Source: Chara braunii (taxonomy: Eukaryota > Streptophyta > Charophyceae > Charales > Characeae). From it: 27,119 nt of DNA. The stretch is from the NCBI GenBank assembly GCA_003427395.1, contig BFEA01000418.1, forward strand, positions 1,163,268-1,190,386. The letters are read 5' to 3'. Below are positions 1 to 9,575 of the stretch, piece by piece. A program made the translations under genes and the position numbers. The notes beneath the pieces were generated by a model, which was given only the letters and a program-made list of their open reading frames with translations, was not told the DNA's origin and made no database searches. Numbering within the stretch: the stretch's first letter is position 1; each line of letters starts with the position of its first letter.

Positions 1-124
1 TTTTCCTTTTCAACCTTCATTTCCCTATCAGATGAGCTTCCTCTTTCTGCATCAGGGAAGGGGGTACAAGCGGGTGTGGGTTTGAAGGGAGAAACCTGTA
101 GGGAATCCTTTACCTTTGTCTTTC

Positions 125-450
125 CCATCTCTGATGCACTTCGCACCTCTTCCTTTCTCTAATGGTTTTTTCCTCATTTGGAGGTAGACCCTTCCTTCTC
201 CTTTTCTTCCTTGTCATCCCCTCGCAACTTCTTCCTGATCTATTATTTCCTCTCTCCCTTNTTCTTCTTCCCCTTACCTTTATTTCTCACATTTCTCTTC
301 CCTCCCTTCCCCTTATCTTTGTCATGCCCATACTTTTCTTTGTTGCCTTTCCTTCCTCCTTTTTCCTCCTCCTGCTCACCTTCCCTTTCTCCCTTCACTC
401 TCCCTCCCGTATCCTTTTTTCCCCCTTGAGCCATTCCGTCACCCCTTGAG
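125..450. repeat. Pyrimidine-rich low-complexity tract
   Basis: The + strand is almost continuous C/T with scattered TCC and CTT runs and one N near 261. Reading frames across it are made of Leu, Phe, Ser and Pro on one strand and Lys, Glu and Gly on the other, as expected from composition alone. I see no gene. Confidence 0.8.
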
Positions 451-1295
451 CAACTTGCATCGATTGTTTTTTTCGAATTTTGGAATTTTGTGTGGGATCA
501 TGATTTTTCTTTAACCTCTCATAAAAAGATTTTGGGTGAGACCATTTCATAAATATTTTGATCTATGTTTGTGAAAGTTTTATATTATTTGTTAGTGTAA
601 TTGCCATCACAGACAAGTGCAGGAATACGTGATCTTTTCTTTAGATCAACCTGACTCTTGGCTGGGATGGTGATGTGTTTGCCTTATGGATGTGATAATT
701 ATAAAAATATGTGTGTTATATATATTTTTTCCATAAGACATGTATTGCGTATGAGATTTTTATCATGTCAGGGTGCTTGTGCGATAAAATTGTAAGCTCT
801 GTAGGTGGTAGTGAGGTCCACGCCGGAGCTGTGCTCCTGGTCCATAGCGGGATGTTGTCTCATGGATCCTATGTGGTTTGAGGAAGGGAGACTACACTAT
901 CATTGAAAGAGAGGAAGATGTTGTGATCATATCGAGACACTGCTTATAGAAAAGGCGACTATTGTTCACCACAAGGGAAGGAGTAGTGACCTAACCGCGT
1001 GTCGAGCAGAGTCATCTCACCATTGTAGTCAAGGTCTCACTAACCGCGACTACGGAAGGTGGGGTTGTTCTACTCTATTAGGTAGCTGATTGATGGGGTC
1101 GCAACATCGGAATTCGAGGGAATGTGGTGAGACTCGAATCTAAAGTGGGGCTTGATGTCGAGATGTTATCCCTTAGAGAGGATTACACCACTCCTCGGCG
1201 CATATCACAGAAATATCGATAACATTTGACGTGATATAAACTATAGTAAGTTCACTGTAATAATTTCATGGTGCAACTCAGATTAATAGGGGAAC
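451..1295. other. No gene recognised
   Basis: Moderately AT-rich unique-looking DNA with no reading frame of note, no clear splice-bounded exon and no repeat that recurs elsewhere in the window. Confidence 0.6.
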
Positions 1296-1995
1296 TCGTT
1301 TGTGGCAGGGTAACCTGTCGTAAATTGCATTCTCCTTCATTTTAGTCATTGAATGAAAAATAAAGAAGTCCGTCTGCGGCAGGGCAACCTGTCTTGATCG
1401 AAGTTCTCCTCCGATCTTTGAGGGGTATATCTGCGGCAGAGCAATCTGTCTTGATCAGATTTTCTTTCAAAGATTTATTGAGAGCAGTTCGTCTACAGCA
1501 GGGAAACCTGTCTTGATCAACGTTTGTTCTCAACTTTAGGTGGATAGGATCTTGTCCGCGGCAGGGAAACCTGTCTTGATCGACATTTTCTTCTGAGTGA
1601 CATCAGTTTGTCTGCGGCCGGGAAACCTGTCCTGATCAGCATTCTGCTCTCAACTTTAGGTAGGGAGGAGTCCGCCTGCAGCACGGAAACCTGTCTTGCC
1701 TGCAGCACGGAAACCTGTCTTGATCAGAGTTTTCCCTCGATCTTTGAAGGGTATATCTGCGGCAGAATAATATGTCTTGATCAGATTTCTTTTCGAAGAT
1801 CAATTGAGAGCATTTCGTATGCGGCAGGGAAAACTGTCTCGATCAGTGTTTTGTTCTCAACTTTAGAGAGAGAAAAGTTCATCTGCGGCGGGGTAACTGT
1901 CTTCATCAGTGTTATCTTCTAAAAATAAAGGGTTAGTCTCCTTTGTCCTTTGAAAGAGTTTGCTTGCAACAGGAAGACCTGTTTTGATCAAGTGC
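1296..1995. repeat. Array of diverged ~60-bp repeats with 330-bp higher-order period
   Basis: About twelve diverged copies of a unit with the core CTGCGGCAGGGAAACCTGTC followed by TTGATCA. Cores lie near 1304, 1376, 1429, 1492, 1556, 1613, 1676, 1700, 1756, 1820, 1883 and 1965. Tails differ: one class reads GATCTTTGAGGGGTATAT (after 1376 and 1700), one contains ATTGAGAGCA (after 1429 and 1756), one contains CTCAACTTTAG (after 1492 and 1820). The same order of tails recurs about 330 bp apart, so the array is a duplicated higher-order unit. A short 24-bp extra duplication sits at 1676-1699. Frames crossing it are repeat artefacts, not genes. Confidence 0.85.
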
Positions 1996-2382
1996 GCTCT
2001 TCAAGGACTTATATGGAAAGAAAGAGGTTGTGGCATGAATTATTACTTGGTTAAGATGTGATATTGAATAAGGATATATGGGTCATTCAGACTTTATCTG
2101 AACAACTTCTAAGAGGTTGGTACGTCTATAAAGAACCGACAGGGAATTAATTCTGACTCGAAGGACCGTCAGGGGGTTAATCCTATCTTTTTCGAATAAA
2201 TGATAGTATCAACCAAATGGATGTAACTTGAAACTTGTCAGAAGACTTCTGGTACCACTCTAAGAGAATAAAAATTCCTTGAGTGGTTGTCTATGGAAGA
2301 AGGTTTCAGCTTGGTTCTAAGTGGATTGTGAAATTGTTATTAATTGTGATCATTTTATAAAACCCTAACCTCTATTTTGATG
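1996..2382. other. No gene recognised
   Basis: AT-rich DNA bridging the 60-bp repeat array and hairpin island I. A single telo-box-like AAACCCTAA lies at 2360-2368. Nothing else can be supported. Confidence 0.5.
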
Positions 2383-2980
2383 TTGAACGACGGGAACGTC
2401 GTTCAATGGGGTCTGGGAATGTTGTCGGGACAAATACCCTGACAAGGGTATTTGCCGGGGATTTAAAACGTCGAACGTTGTCCGACTCTTTCGTTGGATT
2501 AAAGGACTTGATGAGACTGATGTTTGCCAAAATTTTATTCAGATCTGACCCATGACTGAGAAACTAAAAGTTTTCGAGTTCTAGTCCGGACGCATGTAGC
2601 GTCCGGGAGTAACGGATGTGAATGACAATGTTTCGCTTTTGTCAAAGCCACAGAAGAGCGCGGGTATGAGAACACTAAAATTATACTTATTCTATCTAAA
2701 ATAATGTCGCGCGGCTGCTAAGCCGCGCAATTCAGAGCCTATGGGGGTGAATAAGGACCGTCGTTTGAAGGATCGACTCACTTCGGCGGCCAAAGGGCCC
2801 AACAGCCTGCCTACTGAGAGTTGGAGGTCATCGCGGTAGATGCAGACGACCAACCAAAGGGGTTGGGCAAGGCAGGCTAAGCCTACTTAGTGTAGGCTGG
2901 GCCTGCCGAGTGTAGGCTGAGCCTACTGGGGGAATTGCACCTCTACATATAGAAGAGGTGCAGGTTTAGCTCTTGTAATA

Positions 2981-3070
2981 GGAGCTAGCCCAGTAGGTTA
3001 CAACGCCAGATTGTCACCCAGCAGATACCGGGATCAAGCCCGGCTGCGCGCCCACAACTGGGCTAGCTCC
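2981..3070. repeat. 14-bp perfect inverted repeat enclosing a hairpin
   Basis: GGAGCTAGCCCAGT at 2981-2994 is the exact reverse complement of 3057-3070. The 62-bp interval holds a CCGGG/CCCGG hairpin (3028-3043). The right arm (AGCTCC, 3065-3070) can pair instead with GGAGCT at 3075-3080, so two foldings compete. Confidence 0.7.
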
Positions 3071-3381
3071 TTTTGGAGCTGACCGTTTTTGTTTGGTACC
3101 AGCGCGGTCTGATCTGGCCGTCCGATCGTAAAGGTCGCGCGGCCCAGATCAGGCGCGCGAATTTCAACAAGGCCCTGCGCAAGGGTGACACGAATAAATC
3201 GAGAAAAGGTCCAAATTTTTTTTTGATTCCCCGAAGGGAAATCAAATTTAGGTCTTTTCGTCGGAGAGAACGGGGGGGGATGACAGCTAAGCTGGCGCAG
3301 GATATAGTGGTCGTTGGCTTATGCCAACGGCATTTTTTTTGTAAAAAAGAAAAGAAAAAAAAAAAAAAAAAACAATAAGAC

Positions 3382-3447
3382 AACGGCGCCACATGATGCA
3401 TAAGGAAGAAACAGGGACTTACAGTCCCTGTAAAAACTGGCGCCGTT
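3382..3447. repeat. Nested composite hairpin
   Basis: Outer arms AACGGCGCCA (3382-3391) and TGGCGCCGTT (3438-3447) pair perfectly over 10 bp. Inside, ACAGGGACT (3411-3419) and AGTCCCTGT (3423-3431) pair perfectly over 9 bp around a 3-nt loop. Confidence 0.75.
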
Positions 3448-3719
3448 TTCAACAGCGTCATACCGTTTTTTTTGTTCTTTCGTTTTCATAGATTTTTTCT
3501 TAGATTTTTTTCTTAGATTTTTTATTTTCTTCTTTCTAGATTTAGTACAGTGCCCGTTCGTTTGAAGAACGGGCTGCTGGGCGCTGTAGCGCCCGAAGCT
3601 GACGCTTATAGCGCCTAGGTACAGGCGCATAGGAAGAGCGAGAGGGGAGGCAACGGGACTGCAACAGAATGTTTCGTCGGAATTCGCAGTCAGAGGCTGC
3701 GTCTACTATGAGTGTTCTT

Positions 3720-3846
3720 TTGTCGTTTTGCAGGGTTTCTTTTTCGGGAAATGTCGTGGGCGTTGAACGGTCTCTGTCGGGGTTTTTTGGGGGTTTAGGA
3801 AAAAAGTCGTAAGGTTGCGGTCGCGGCTAGGAGACGTACCGGTAGT
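3720..3846. repeat. Direct repeat copy 1 (pair with 4333-4463)
   Basis: About 127 bp that recurs at 4333-4463. The first part is diverged but alignable (shared AATGTCGTGGGCGTTGAA), while the last 54 bp (3793-3846) are identical to 4410-4463. Confidence 0.85.
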
Positions 3847-4254
3847 TGTGAGGGGTCGTACTAGTGTTAGGTCTAGTGGTCCTTTGATAGGTCGTTCATG
3901 TATGTTGTGGACGGGGACTCGGTTTTCTTTTTTGGGAAAGAATGAAATCGTATAAGCATACGTATAAAGTGAGTATGAGGGGTTTCATGAGGGGTCATGA
4001 AAAGTTGTAATCGGGAAATTCTTTGCGGTCATTTTTCTGCTCGATTTCGTTCGATCGGTAGTGGAATGGGTAGGTAGTAAAAGTAAAAGGGGTCGTGAAT
4101 ACTAATTGGACTTGGCTCTCATATTTCGACTTGTTTCGACCGGATTCGAACACGGGTCTGTTTTGGGGCCAAGTCTAGCGTTGAGTTACCTCATGGGTTA
4201 CCTGAATGCCTGAATCTAGATGTTTTTCAGGAGTGTGCAGAAATGGTGTTGAGT

Positions 4255-4310
4255 TTCTTGATTTCCTAAGCGTCTCTACAAACACGTCTAGATTCAGTCG
4301 TTGAGTCCAG
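4255..4310. repeat. Outlying diverged copy of the 4.5-kb tandem unit
   Basis: Contains TTTCCTAAGC, CTCTACAAACACGTCTAGAT and TCGTTGAGT, matching the order and spacing of the units at 4465-4735 with substitutions. Confidence 0.55.
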
Positions 4311-4332
4311 ATAGCGAGTGTTGTTTTTTTCT

Positions 4333-4463
4333 TTGTCGTTTTGTGTGGTTTGTTTTTCAGAAAATGTCGTGGGCGTTGAATGGTCTTTGTCGGTCGGCGT
4401 CTTTTCGGGGTTTAGGAAAAAAGTCGTAAGGTTGCGGTCGCGGCTAGGAGACGTACCGGTAGT
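4333..4463. repeat. Direct repeat copy 2 (pair with 3720-3846)
   Basis: Second copy. Its final 54 bp (4410-4463) match 3793-3846 without a mismatch. The flanking DNA after the repeat differs (TGTGAGG after copy 1, GCCTGAC here). Confidence 0.85.
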
Positions 4464-4464
4464 G

Positions 4465-4735
4465 CCTGACTGGGTTTCCTGACTGATCCCCTGAACGTCC
4501 CCACAAATATGTCTAGATTCGGGCGTTGGACTGACTGATTTGCTTCTAATGGGATTTGACCCTTAAATAAACAAACTGATTTCCTGAACCTCCCCACAAA
4601 TACGTCTAGCTAATTTGCTTCTAATGGGATTTGACCCTTAAATAAACTGAGTGATCCCCTGAACATCACCACAAATACGTCTACATTGGGGCGTTGGAGT
4701 AGCCAATTTGCTTCTAATGGGATTTGACCCTTATA
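4465..4735. repeat. Tandem composite repeats, ~70-105 bp units
   Basis: Three copies of TTGCTTCTAATGGGATTTGA followed by CCCTTA (near 4540, 4615 and 4708) alternate with CCTGAAC...CCACAAATA(C/T)GTCTA elements. Minus-strand frames read KGQIPLEAN three times, reflecting the DNA repeat. I see no gene. Confidence 0.8.
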
Positions 4736-4737
4736 TT

Positions 4738-4905
4738 TCGGGACTTCGACTAATGTAGAAAAAGAGCGTGGGTNGATGACCNACGATGCGAACGGTTTTT
4801 TTTTTTTTTGCTTCACGACTTCGATTGATGTAGAAACATGGGTCGATGACCGATTGATGTAGAAACAGAGCACAGAGCATGGGTCGATGATCGACGATGC
4901 AAACA
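4738..4905. repeat. Short diverged repeats with GTCGATGACCGA core
   Basis: Repeated blocks of TTCGA(C/T)T(A/G)ATGTAGAAA and GGGTCGATGA(C/T)CGA, two Ns at 4774 and 4782, and a run of T at about 4797-4810. Related GTCGATGA words continue thinly to about 5240. No gene is visible. Confidence 0.6.
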
Positions 4906-5215
4906 GTTCTTCGTTTTTTTGTTCTGTTTTTCCGGAGTTTTTTTTTTTTTTTTCATCATCTCATTTCAAATCTGGGTCGAAATCAAGGTCGATGAGGCTG
5001 TTATTAGTTTTCGGTTCCGTGAATGAAATGACGGCTTTGGGATCATTGAGTTGACCGACTTTTCTGAGCTAGGGTCTTGTCTTCGTTTTTTTTTTTTTTT
5101 TCTCGTTTTGAAATATGTTCTTGTCGATGATTCGTGATGACAGAAAGGAAGCTGTCGATGACTAGTCTGTTTTCATTTTTTCTTTTTTGTATTCTCTTCT
5201 TTTTCGGAAAAATAA

Positions 5216-5297
5216 GTTGACGGTCTACACCCTTGTCGATGATTCACGACGAGAAGGCAACTTATCAATGTTAGTGTCTACATGCTGTCGTCGCTGC
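5216..5297. repeat. Dispersed repeat, copy a (related to 14898-14977)
   Basis: Shares CACGACGA(G/T)AAGGC, CTTATCAATGT and CATGC(T/C)GT in the same order with 14898-14977 and, in part, 15084-15130. The copy inside the AT-rich segment has A or T at many sites where this one has G or C. Confidence 0.65.
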
Positions 5298-5299
5298 TT

Positions 5300-5606
5300 T
5301 TTTTTTGGAAAAAAATAAAAATAAAAAAAAATGATGATGATTGACGATGACAGGAGTTTCTTCATTGTTTATAAGTTAAATATTTTTTTTTTCGTATTAT
5401 TATTTCTTGAAGATTTTTTTTTGTTATTGACCCTCTGGCTGAGATATGAGCATGCAACAGAGTCTAGGCCGTGCATATACGTCAGGTATTTGCATATGAA
5501 AAAGATAGATGTTCTGGCCCTGTTTGTAGATTGATTTTTCCCCTTTTATTTTTTTGTATTATTCTTGATTGATAATTGAGTATTTACTGAACAGGGAATA
5601 CATTGA
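5300..5606. other. No gene recognised
   Basis: A/T-rich simple DNA with several T-runs. The short frame in it is rich in Phe, Leu and Asp and has no recognisable homology. Confidence 0.5.
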
Positions 5607-6050
5607 GTAGACATACTATAAAAGGTTAGTTCATGAGTAAAAAAGGATGTGCAGAAAGAAGCTTATGCGATTATATGTAGTAGTATGTACACAAGCAATC
5701 AGCAAGAAGTCTGCGCTTTCGTATGCTCGAATGTGTATTGCCAGCCGATCTTGAGAAAGGATGTGTATGTGTATGAAGAAGTGAAAGGGGAAAAGAAAGA
5801 GAGAAGTTAAGAGGACGAAGCTGGGGGAAGGAAGAAGATAGGGAGAAGAAAAAGAAACAAGAGAAGGAGGAGAAAGGAGAAACACGCGTATTTACATTCT
5901 TCTTCAAGGATACGTATGACGAAATAGAAGGGAGAAAAAGAGAAAAAAAGTAATAGCGCAAAAATAAGGGGGAAGGAAGAAGAGGAGGAACATAAAGAGG
6001 ACAACGAAAAGAAGGGGGACAAAAAAAAGGTGAAGAAGAGGGAACTTACC
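5607..6050. repeat. Purine-rich (GA) low-complexity tract
   Basis: The + strand is dominated by GAA, GGA and AGA words, most strongly at 5780-5880 and 5925-6045. Minus-strand frames here are Phe/Leu/Ser-rich composition artefacts. Confidence 0.75.
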
Positions 6051-6227
6051 TATTTCGGTTATTGAATACACGTGATCTTGACGGATTATCCGAACGACGA
6101 CAACTGATACGAAAGAGGAGAAGAAAGACTCGGTAAGTTTCAAATTTTATGACTTGTTTCATATATATATATTAATGTATATGAAAAACAAATGAAAAAT
6201 CAATCAATCACAATCGTATTATTTATG

Positions 6228-6306
6228 ACTATTACTCGCATACACATGTCAATCAATCTACATATCAATCGATTCATGTGTCAATTAATTTACATATCAA
6301 TCAGTC
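6228..6306. repeat. Short AT-rich direct repeat
   Basis: TACATATCAATC occurs twice, each preceded by a (C)ATGT(G)TCAAT(C/T)AAT block, giving two roughly 35-bp units. Confidence 0.5.
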
Positions 6307-6425
6307 TAATTCGATCTTTATTACTAATTATTCGAGTAGTTAATTGTTTGTATGTGTATGCGTTTCTGCGTGTATGTACATGGATATATATTTGTATGCG
6401 TATATGACAGAAAGAGAAGGAAGAA

Positions 6426-6514
6426 TCGATTTGTAATATGCGAGAACGATTCGCTGTGCATGAACCTCTGCCTTGCTTCGTAATAGAATCGCTTTTGCAT
6501 ATTACAAATCTCGA
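6426..6514. repeat. Long imperfect inverted repeat
   Basis: 6426-6452 and 6486-6514 are near-exact reverse complements (shared core GCATATTACAAATC), with a loop of about 33 nt. It lies immediately before the T-tract. Confidence 0.75.
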
Positions 6515-6522
6515 TCGATTGC

Positions 6523-6573
6523 ACTTTCTTTTTTTCTCTCTTTCTTTTTCTCTTTTTTTTTTTTTTTTTTTTT

Positions 6574-6661
<88 letters not shown>

Positions 6662-6735
6662 CCCTCTCTCTTTTTCTTTGTCTCTCTTTCTCTCTCTCTC
6701 TCTCTCTCTTTGTCTTTGTCTTTCTTTCTTTCTTC
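6523..6735. repeat. Poly(T) and (CT)n tract
   Basis: Contains uninterrupted T-runs at 6553-6573 and 6577-6661 (85 nt), followed by CT and TTTC microsatellite to about 6735. Long Phe-only and Lys-only frames cross it and are not genes. Homopolymers of this length are often mis-sized in assemblies. Confidence 0.9.
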
Positions 6736-6739
6736 GTCA

Positions 6740-7503
6740 CGAGATACGGTGTATGTGTGTATATATGTGTATGTGTGTATGTATGCGCGTGTGCGAGCCA
6801 GAGGCTAACTGCTAGTGAATCCGGTAGATAAAGAAGAGGGAAAAAACGGATCGTTTGCGAACAGGGTTCTCCACGGCAAAGTACTAAAAAAAACGACTCT
6901 CTTTCTTTCTCTCTTTTTTTCTCTTTTTTTTTCTCTTTTTTTCTCTCTCTCTGTCTCTCATGTTCCGGGCGGTGAGTACAAAGAGAGAAGCCAGTTTCAG
7001 AAAGACAAGGGAGCGAGCAGGGGAAGCAGGGAGGGAGGAGAGAGGAAAATGAGGAAAGGAAGAAGTGGGTCAGTAGCATGTTGAGGCAAAGAGGCGTATG
7101 GTGATCGGATGAGACAGGAGGATAAGATTGAGCTGAGAACAACGTAATTGCTTCGTATGATTAGGAGGAGAATAAGATTTGAGCGCGTAGAAAAAGGGGT
7201 GTGGAGAAAGGGCATTGGCAAATATTCGAATCGATGATGTGGCGATGATTAGGAATTTAAATTATTACTTTTTACTTTTATTCTAATAATTAATAATTAT
7301 ATTAAGACTGCAACGTAGCAGGAAGGCGTGCGGGACCGTGATTATATAACGTGCCGTGATAGAAGATGCATTCGTAAAGGCATTGAAAAAGAAAGACGAA
7401 AACGAAGCAAAAAAAAAATGAAAAAAAAGAAAAAAATGACGAAAAAAAGAAAAAAATGACGAGAACAAAGCAACACTGAATTTCAGCTTTCTTTGTTTTT
7501 TTC
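6740..7503. other. Microsatellite-rich DNA, no gene recognised
   Basis: Holds a (TG/TA)n patch near 6750-6790, a T/C patch at 6897-6960, GA-rich DNA to 7080, and two tandem 20-bp units of A-rich sequence ending in TGAC at 7421-7460. No exon-like frame stands out. Confidence 0.5.
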
Positions 7504-7505
7504 GT

Positions 7506-7560
<55 letters not shown>
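7504..7560. repeat. (CT)n microsatellite
   Basis: Nearly perfect CT dinucleotide run of about 56 bp with one TTT interruption. Confidence 0.95.
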
Positions 7561-7562
<2 letters not shown>

Positions 7563-8761
7563 AAACGTGGCTACAAAAAAATAGACAGGATGATGGCAAT
7601 GACGTACATCAAATCATGTTAATGATAAGGGTGGCGATGCTGCTGGTGCTGTTGATGATGATATCAGAAATCACGTTAGGTAAACATAAGTTGTATACAT
7701 TCGTTGTCAGGGTGCGTTGTATTTGACGGAAAACGGTAGTATTCGTACTCGATCGATGCAGTGGAAATAGTTAGCCAGGGTTTATGGGGGTTTCTGATGG
7801 GGCTCGAGTTTTGCTATAGCTTCCTGATGAGTCGGAGAAATTCCGATGGAATGGTTTGTCACAGTCTCTGGTTCTCTCTTTTCCCCTTCTTTCGTCGATT
7901 TAATCGGGCAGTTTTGTTTGACGATATATGTATTTCCTCGCTTTTTTTACCTCTTTTTTTGCCTTTTGACTGCGCGTAAGTGGGTCCTTGTAATACACTG
8001 CGATGGAGGAAGCCAATGCTCAACCATCATCATCTACATTTTTCGTTTTTTGGTTTTGTCTTTTTTCACATTTCCGCTCTGATACAGTGTGACGATGTAT
8101 ATAATATAGTATCATTAGGTATAGTTATAATTACGTATAGTTCTTGTATTCGTGCAGGATGCTATAGAGGTGTTTGGAGATTATGATAGGTTGACGCATT
8201 ACGGAATTATTAAGAAAGAAATGGTGAAATGTAATACGTGTTAATGGTGAACATGATGATGACCAATGAAATGATGATCAATGATAACAAAAACGATGAT
8301 TGTGAAAATAAGGAGGATATTTTGTAGAGATAGCGATGACAATACAGGTAAAAGAAGATGTATATCATACTGTAATTGTTGAGTAATGGCTGGGTGTCGT
8401 GATGCATAAATGAAAACATGATGGATGTAAAAGCACTAAAGATCTTCAATGATCACATCAACAGTTATACTATTGTAATGGACATATCTTATTCTGATGG
8501 TCAAATTTTGCCATCATATGAATTCTTATATTGCTTGTGATGTTAATTCGTCATCATGTCAATTGTTGCATTAATCGTGTGATGATTAGGCGAACAGAAT
8601 GATTAGGCGAAGGGAGGCACTCTCTCCGATCATCGTTATCAGAGCGATAGACTCTAGGTGACCCTAACCCTTCCCTTCTACTCCTTACCCCTACTCCTAA
8701 CAGCCCCATAACTCCCTACCTATACTAATTTTCAACGGCTTACCAGATTGACAATTACGTT
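7561..8761. other. No gene recognised
   Basis: Unique-looking AT-moderate DNA. Several short frames overlap in different phases, none with a recognisable motif. A GATGAT-rich patch occupies about 8240-8310. Confidence 0.5.
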
Positions 8762-9575
8762 CGAATCATAAAGATCGGCAATTAGCTAGGAATTACCAAA
8801 TTGGCAATTGCCTTGCAATTTACAATTATGCAGTAATCGATGCTTTGGAAAAGTGCTGATTACCTAGGAGTTACCAGATTGATGATTAATTACATACAAC
8901 GGGAAAAATTCCTGGAATTAAATAATCATTCCATAGTAAAATTACAATCTAAATTTCAAATTTTCATTCCATCTTCAAAAATGTTATCTTACTTGCAAAC
9001 TTTGGTTCCAAGAATAGGGTATCCCTTCTTATTTGGACTGCATGCTAGAAATGGAATGAAAGTCTGAATGAGTTCATGAAATATTTTAATTGGACTGTCA
9101 TTCTAAGAATCGATTTTCAGTCATAAATAGGTTAATCCAATCCAAATTAGAAGATATTTCTTGTAGTAAAGTAAAAATTTAATTAAAACATTTCATAAAC
9201 TCGTCCAGACTTTCATTCCATCTTGAACAAATAGATGTAGTTGGAAGGGAAAGCTCATATTTAGATGAGAACTTATAAAAAAAACTGGAAATTTTAGAAT
9301 TGGACGAATATTGGAATGATAATTTATAAATATGAAGGATTTTTTTTTATTGAATATTTTTTCAACTTCCATTTATCGTGGGAATTTTTCTGTTGTAGGA
9401 ATTATGACCAAATTTAACTAAGAATTAGCAAACTACCCAGGAGTTATGTTGTCATTATAAAAGTCTTAAATTTGACAGATCACTACGAATCTTGCAACAC
9501 TATTCCTGAAAATGAATTTATCTGTCAGGTTAAATTTAGCAGTTGTTACAATTTCCTTTCTGATAGCACTCCATA
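8762..9575. repeat. Tandem duplication, copy 1 (interrupted)
   Basis: Starts CGAATCATAAAGATC. Removing the insertion at 8897-9395 and one TA leaves about 313 bp that align along their length with 9576-9880. Shared blocks include GCAATTTACAATTA(T/C)GCA, ATTACCAGATTG and CAAACTACC(C/T)AGGA. Confidence 0.85.
8897..9395. mobile_element. Non-autonomous TIR element (MITE) with TA target duplication
   Basis: Terminal inverted repeats CAACGGGAAAAATTCC (left) and the complement of GGGAATTTTTCTGTTG (right) match at about 14 of 16 positions. TA flanks both ends (8895-8896 and 9396-9397). The second copy of the host duplication carries the empty site with one TA at the equivalent place (TTAATTACATAAGAATTACC, around 9705), so both boundaries are set by direct comparison. 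There is an internal inverted pair at about 9051-9097 and 9178-9224 (core GGAATGAAAGTCTG). No transposase is encoded. TA duplication suggests mobilisation by a Tc1/mariner-type transposase. That assignment is inference from the TSD. Confidence 0.8.

Larger units (their letters stand above)
2383..3628. other. Hairpin island I: dense perfect short inverted repeats, non-coding
   Basis: Perfect stems, loops in brackets: 2383-2406 (10 bp, GGAA), 2431-2454 (10 bp, GACA), 2586-2606 (8 bp), 2709-2728 (8 bp, GCTA), 2850-2866 (6 bp), 2912-2926 (7 bp), 2936-2962 (9 bp), 3028-3043 (5 bp), 3065-3080 (6 bp, TTTT), 3109-3152 (9 bp plus a bulged CC/GG), 3222-3246 (10 bp with one bulge, CGAA), 3312-3329 (7 bp, TTAT), 3411-3431 (9 bp), 3552-3574 (8 bp), 3579-3594 (7 bp), 3611-3628 (6 bp). 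Longer pairings 2981-2994/3057-3070 and 3382-3391/3438-3447 enclose others. Stem sequences are unrelated, so this is not one repeated palindrome. Open frames on both strands around 3063-3461 are explained by the palindromes and an A-tract. No protein is recognised. It could be a structured RNA locus, part of a transposon terminal region, or a product of palindrome-making mutation. Confidence 0.75.

Noticed and set aside
1296-1995. Possible CRISPR array
   Set aside because: Repeats are diverged, contiguous in part and have related rather than unique spacers; the genome is eukaryotic.
2360-2368. Telo-box AAACCCTAA and CCCTAACCCTT near 8670
   Set aside because: Single motifs without tandem telomeric repeats; no sign of an interstitial telomere.
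3312-3339. Stem-loop followed by eight T, like a bacterial terminator
   Set aside because: The window is eukaryotic nuclear DNA, and this is one of many hairpins in the island; the T-run is probably incidental.
3063-3461. Overlapping frames of 100-130 codons on both strands
   Set aside because: Both strands are equally open because the region is made of palindromes and ends in an A-tract; no domain is recognisable.
4136-4160. GTTCGAATC on the minus strand, resembling a tRNA T-loop
   Set aside because: The flanking five bases on each side do not pair as a T-stem, and no acceptor or anticodon arm is found.
5631-6143. Four overlapping minus-strand frames rich in Phe, Leu and Ser
   Set aside because: They are translations of a purine-rich + strand tract and have no consistent start or motif.
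6324-7142. Long Lys- or Phe-rich reading frames on both strands
   Set aside because: They run through an 85-nt T homopolymer and CT microsatellites; length is due to absence of stops in simple sequence.
9396-9399. PIF/Harbinger-type 3-bp target duplication for the MITE
   Set aside because: Left and right flanks share only TA, and the empty site supports a 2-bp duplication.
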